From the NCBI GenBank assembly GCA_031265845.1, contig JAISCC010000101.1, forward strand, positions 1-42,787: DNA of 42,787 bases, given 5' to 3'. The translations under genes and the position numbers were made by a program. Numbering within the stretch: position 1 is the first letter of the stretch; the number at the start of each line of letters is the position of its first letter. Shown here piece by piece: positions 42,682-42,787 of the stretch. This DNA is from Treponema sp. GTDB lineage: Bacteria; Spirochaetota; Spirochaetia; Treponematales; Breznakiellaceae. The notes beneath the pieces are model-generated. The model did no database searches. It saw only the letters and a program-made list of their open reading frames with translations, and was not told the origin of the DNA.

Positions 42682-42787
42682 ATGAGACGCATATTTTTAG
42701 CGCTGCTCTTTTTTTATTCACAGGCGGCGTATTCGGATGCGCCTGAATATCAGTTGCTATGGGATGATTTGGCTCATTGCGCTGAAA
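42682..42787 (+). CDS. exported protein, 5' part only
   Basis: ATG 42682 has AGGAGA 8 bases upstream. The 35 codons before the window ends give a signal peptide (RRIFLALLFFYSQAAYS) and the start of a mature protein (DAPEYQLLWDDLAHCAE). Too little is present to name a family. Confidence 0.65.
   Translation, partial: MRRIFLALLFFYSQAAYSDAPEYQLLWDDLAHCAE

Overview
The window looks like chromosomal DNA of a spirochaete, most probably a gut-type Treponema. This is inference from gene content: flgN-flgK-flgL in the spirochaetal order, a CsgG/LpoB-like lipoprotein, Rpn-type nuclease genes, loose lipoboxes, a large class III cyclase, a secreted xylanase, and frequent IS and palindromic-repeat debris. 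No rRNA, tRNA or CRISPR array was recognised.

Layout. 1-950 is a decayed IS630-type insertion sequence. 950-1700 is repeat-rich and mostly non-coding. 1701-3437 (minus) is a GH10-CBM9 xylanase lipoprotein. 3581-4057 is RNase HI. 4134-11581 is an efflux operon: a regulator with two TetR-type HTH domains, a TolC-like channel, a periplasmic adaptor, an RND pump and a small PII/CutA-like protein. Two perfect palindromes, one before the regulator and one before tolC, look like operators. The regulator gene carries a run of 15 G in frame, so the locus is a candidate for phase variation of efflux control. 11.6-14.1 kb holds an HU-like gene and a CsgG-like lipoprotein gene between hairpin-rich repeats. 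14.2-16.0 kb is leuC-leuD. 16.3-17.9 kb is a damaged Rpn-family locus with a duplicated tail. 18.1-21.8 kb (minus) is a CBS/CorC_HlyC membrane protein and uvrC. 22.0-22.9 kb is an IS1-family remnant next to a fragment of a chemotaxis-receptor gene. 23.1-24.7 kb (minus) is a type-B carboxylesterase. 25.2-30.6 kb is dusB and the flagellar hook-filament junction group flgN-flgK-flgL. flgN has an unusual 200-residue acidic repeat extension. 30.7-31.4 kb is a decayed membrane-protein gene. 31.98-34.2 kb (minus) is an XRE-cupin regulator coupled to an acyl-CoA synthetase. 34.5-35.8 kb is an MscS-type channel. 35.9-40.2 kb is an adenylate cyclase overlapping two predicted exported, barrel-like proteins. 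40.7-42.8 kb encodes a small exported protein, a vWA protein with a short overlapping upstream ORF, and the start of another exported protein.

Working together. The clearest functional units are the TetR-TolC-MFP-RND-PII efflux operon, the flagellar junction set with a hairpin between flgN and flgK, the cyclase plus twin envelope proteins, and the regulator plus CoA-ligase pair. Several genes (rnhA, uvrC, mscS, the cyclase and perhaps dusB) have a promoter -10 box only 6-10 bases before ATG and no usable Shine-Dalgarno site. This suggests leaderless transcripts, whereas leuC, leuD, hupB-like, flgK and flgL have good Shine-Dalgarno sites.

All functional calls come from reading the sequence and remembered family motifs. 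No database search was run.
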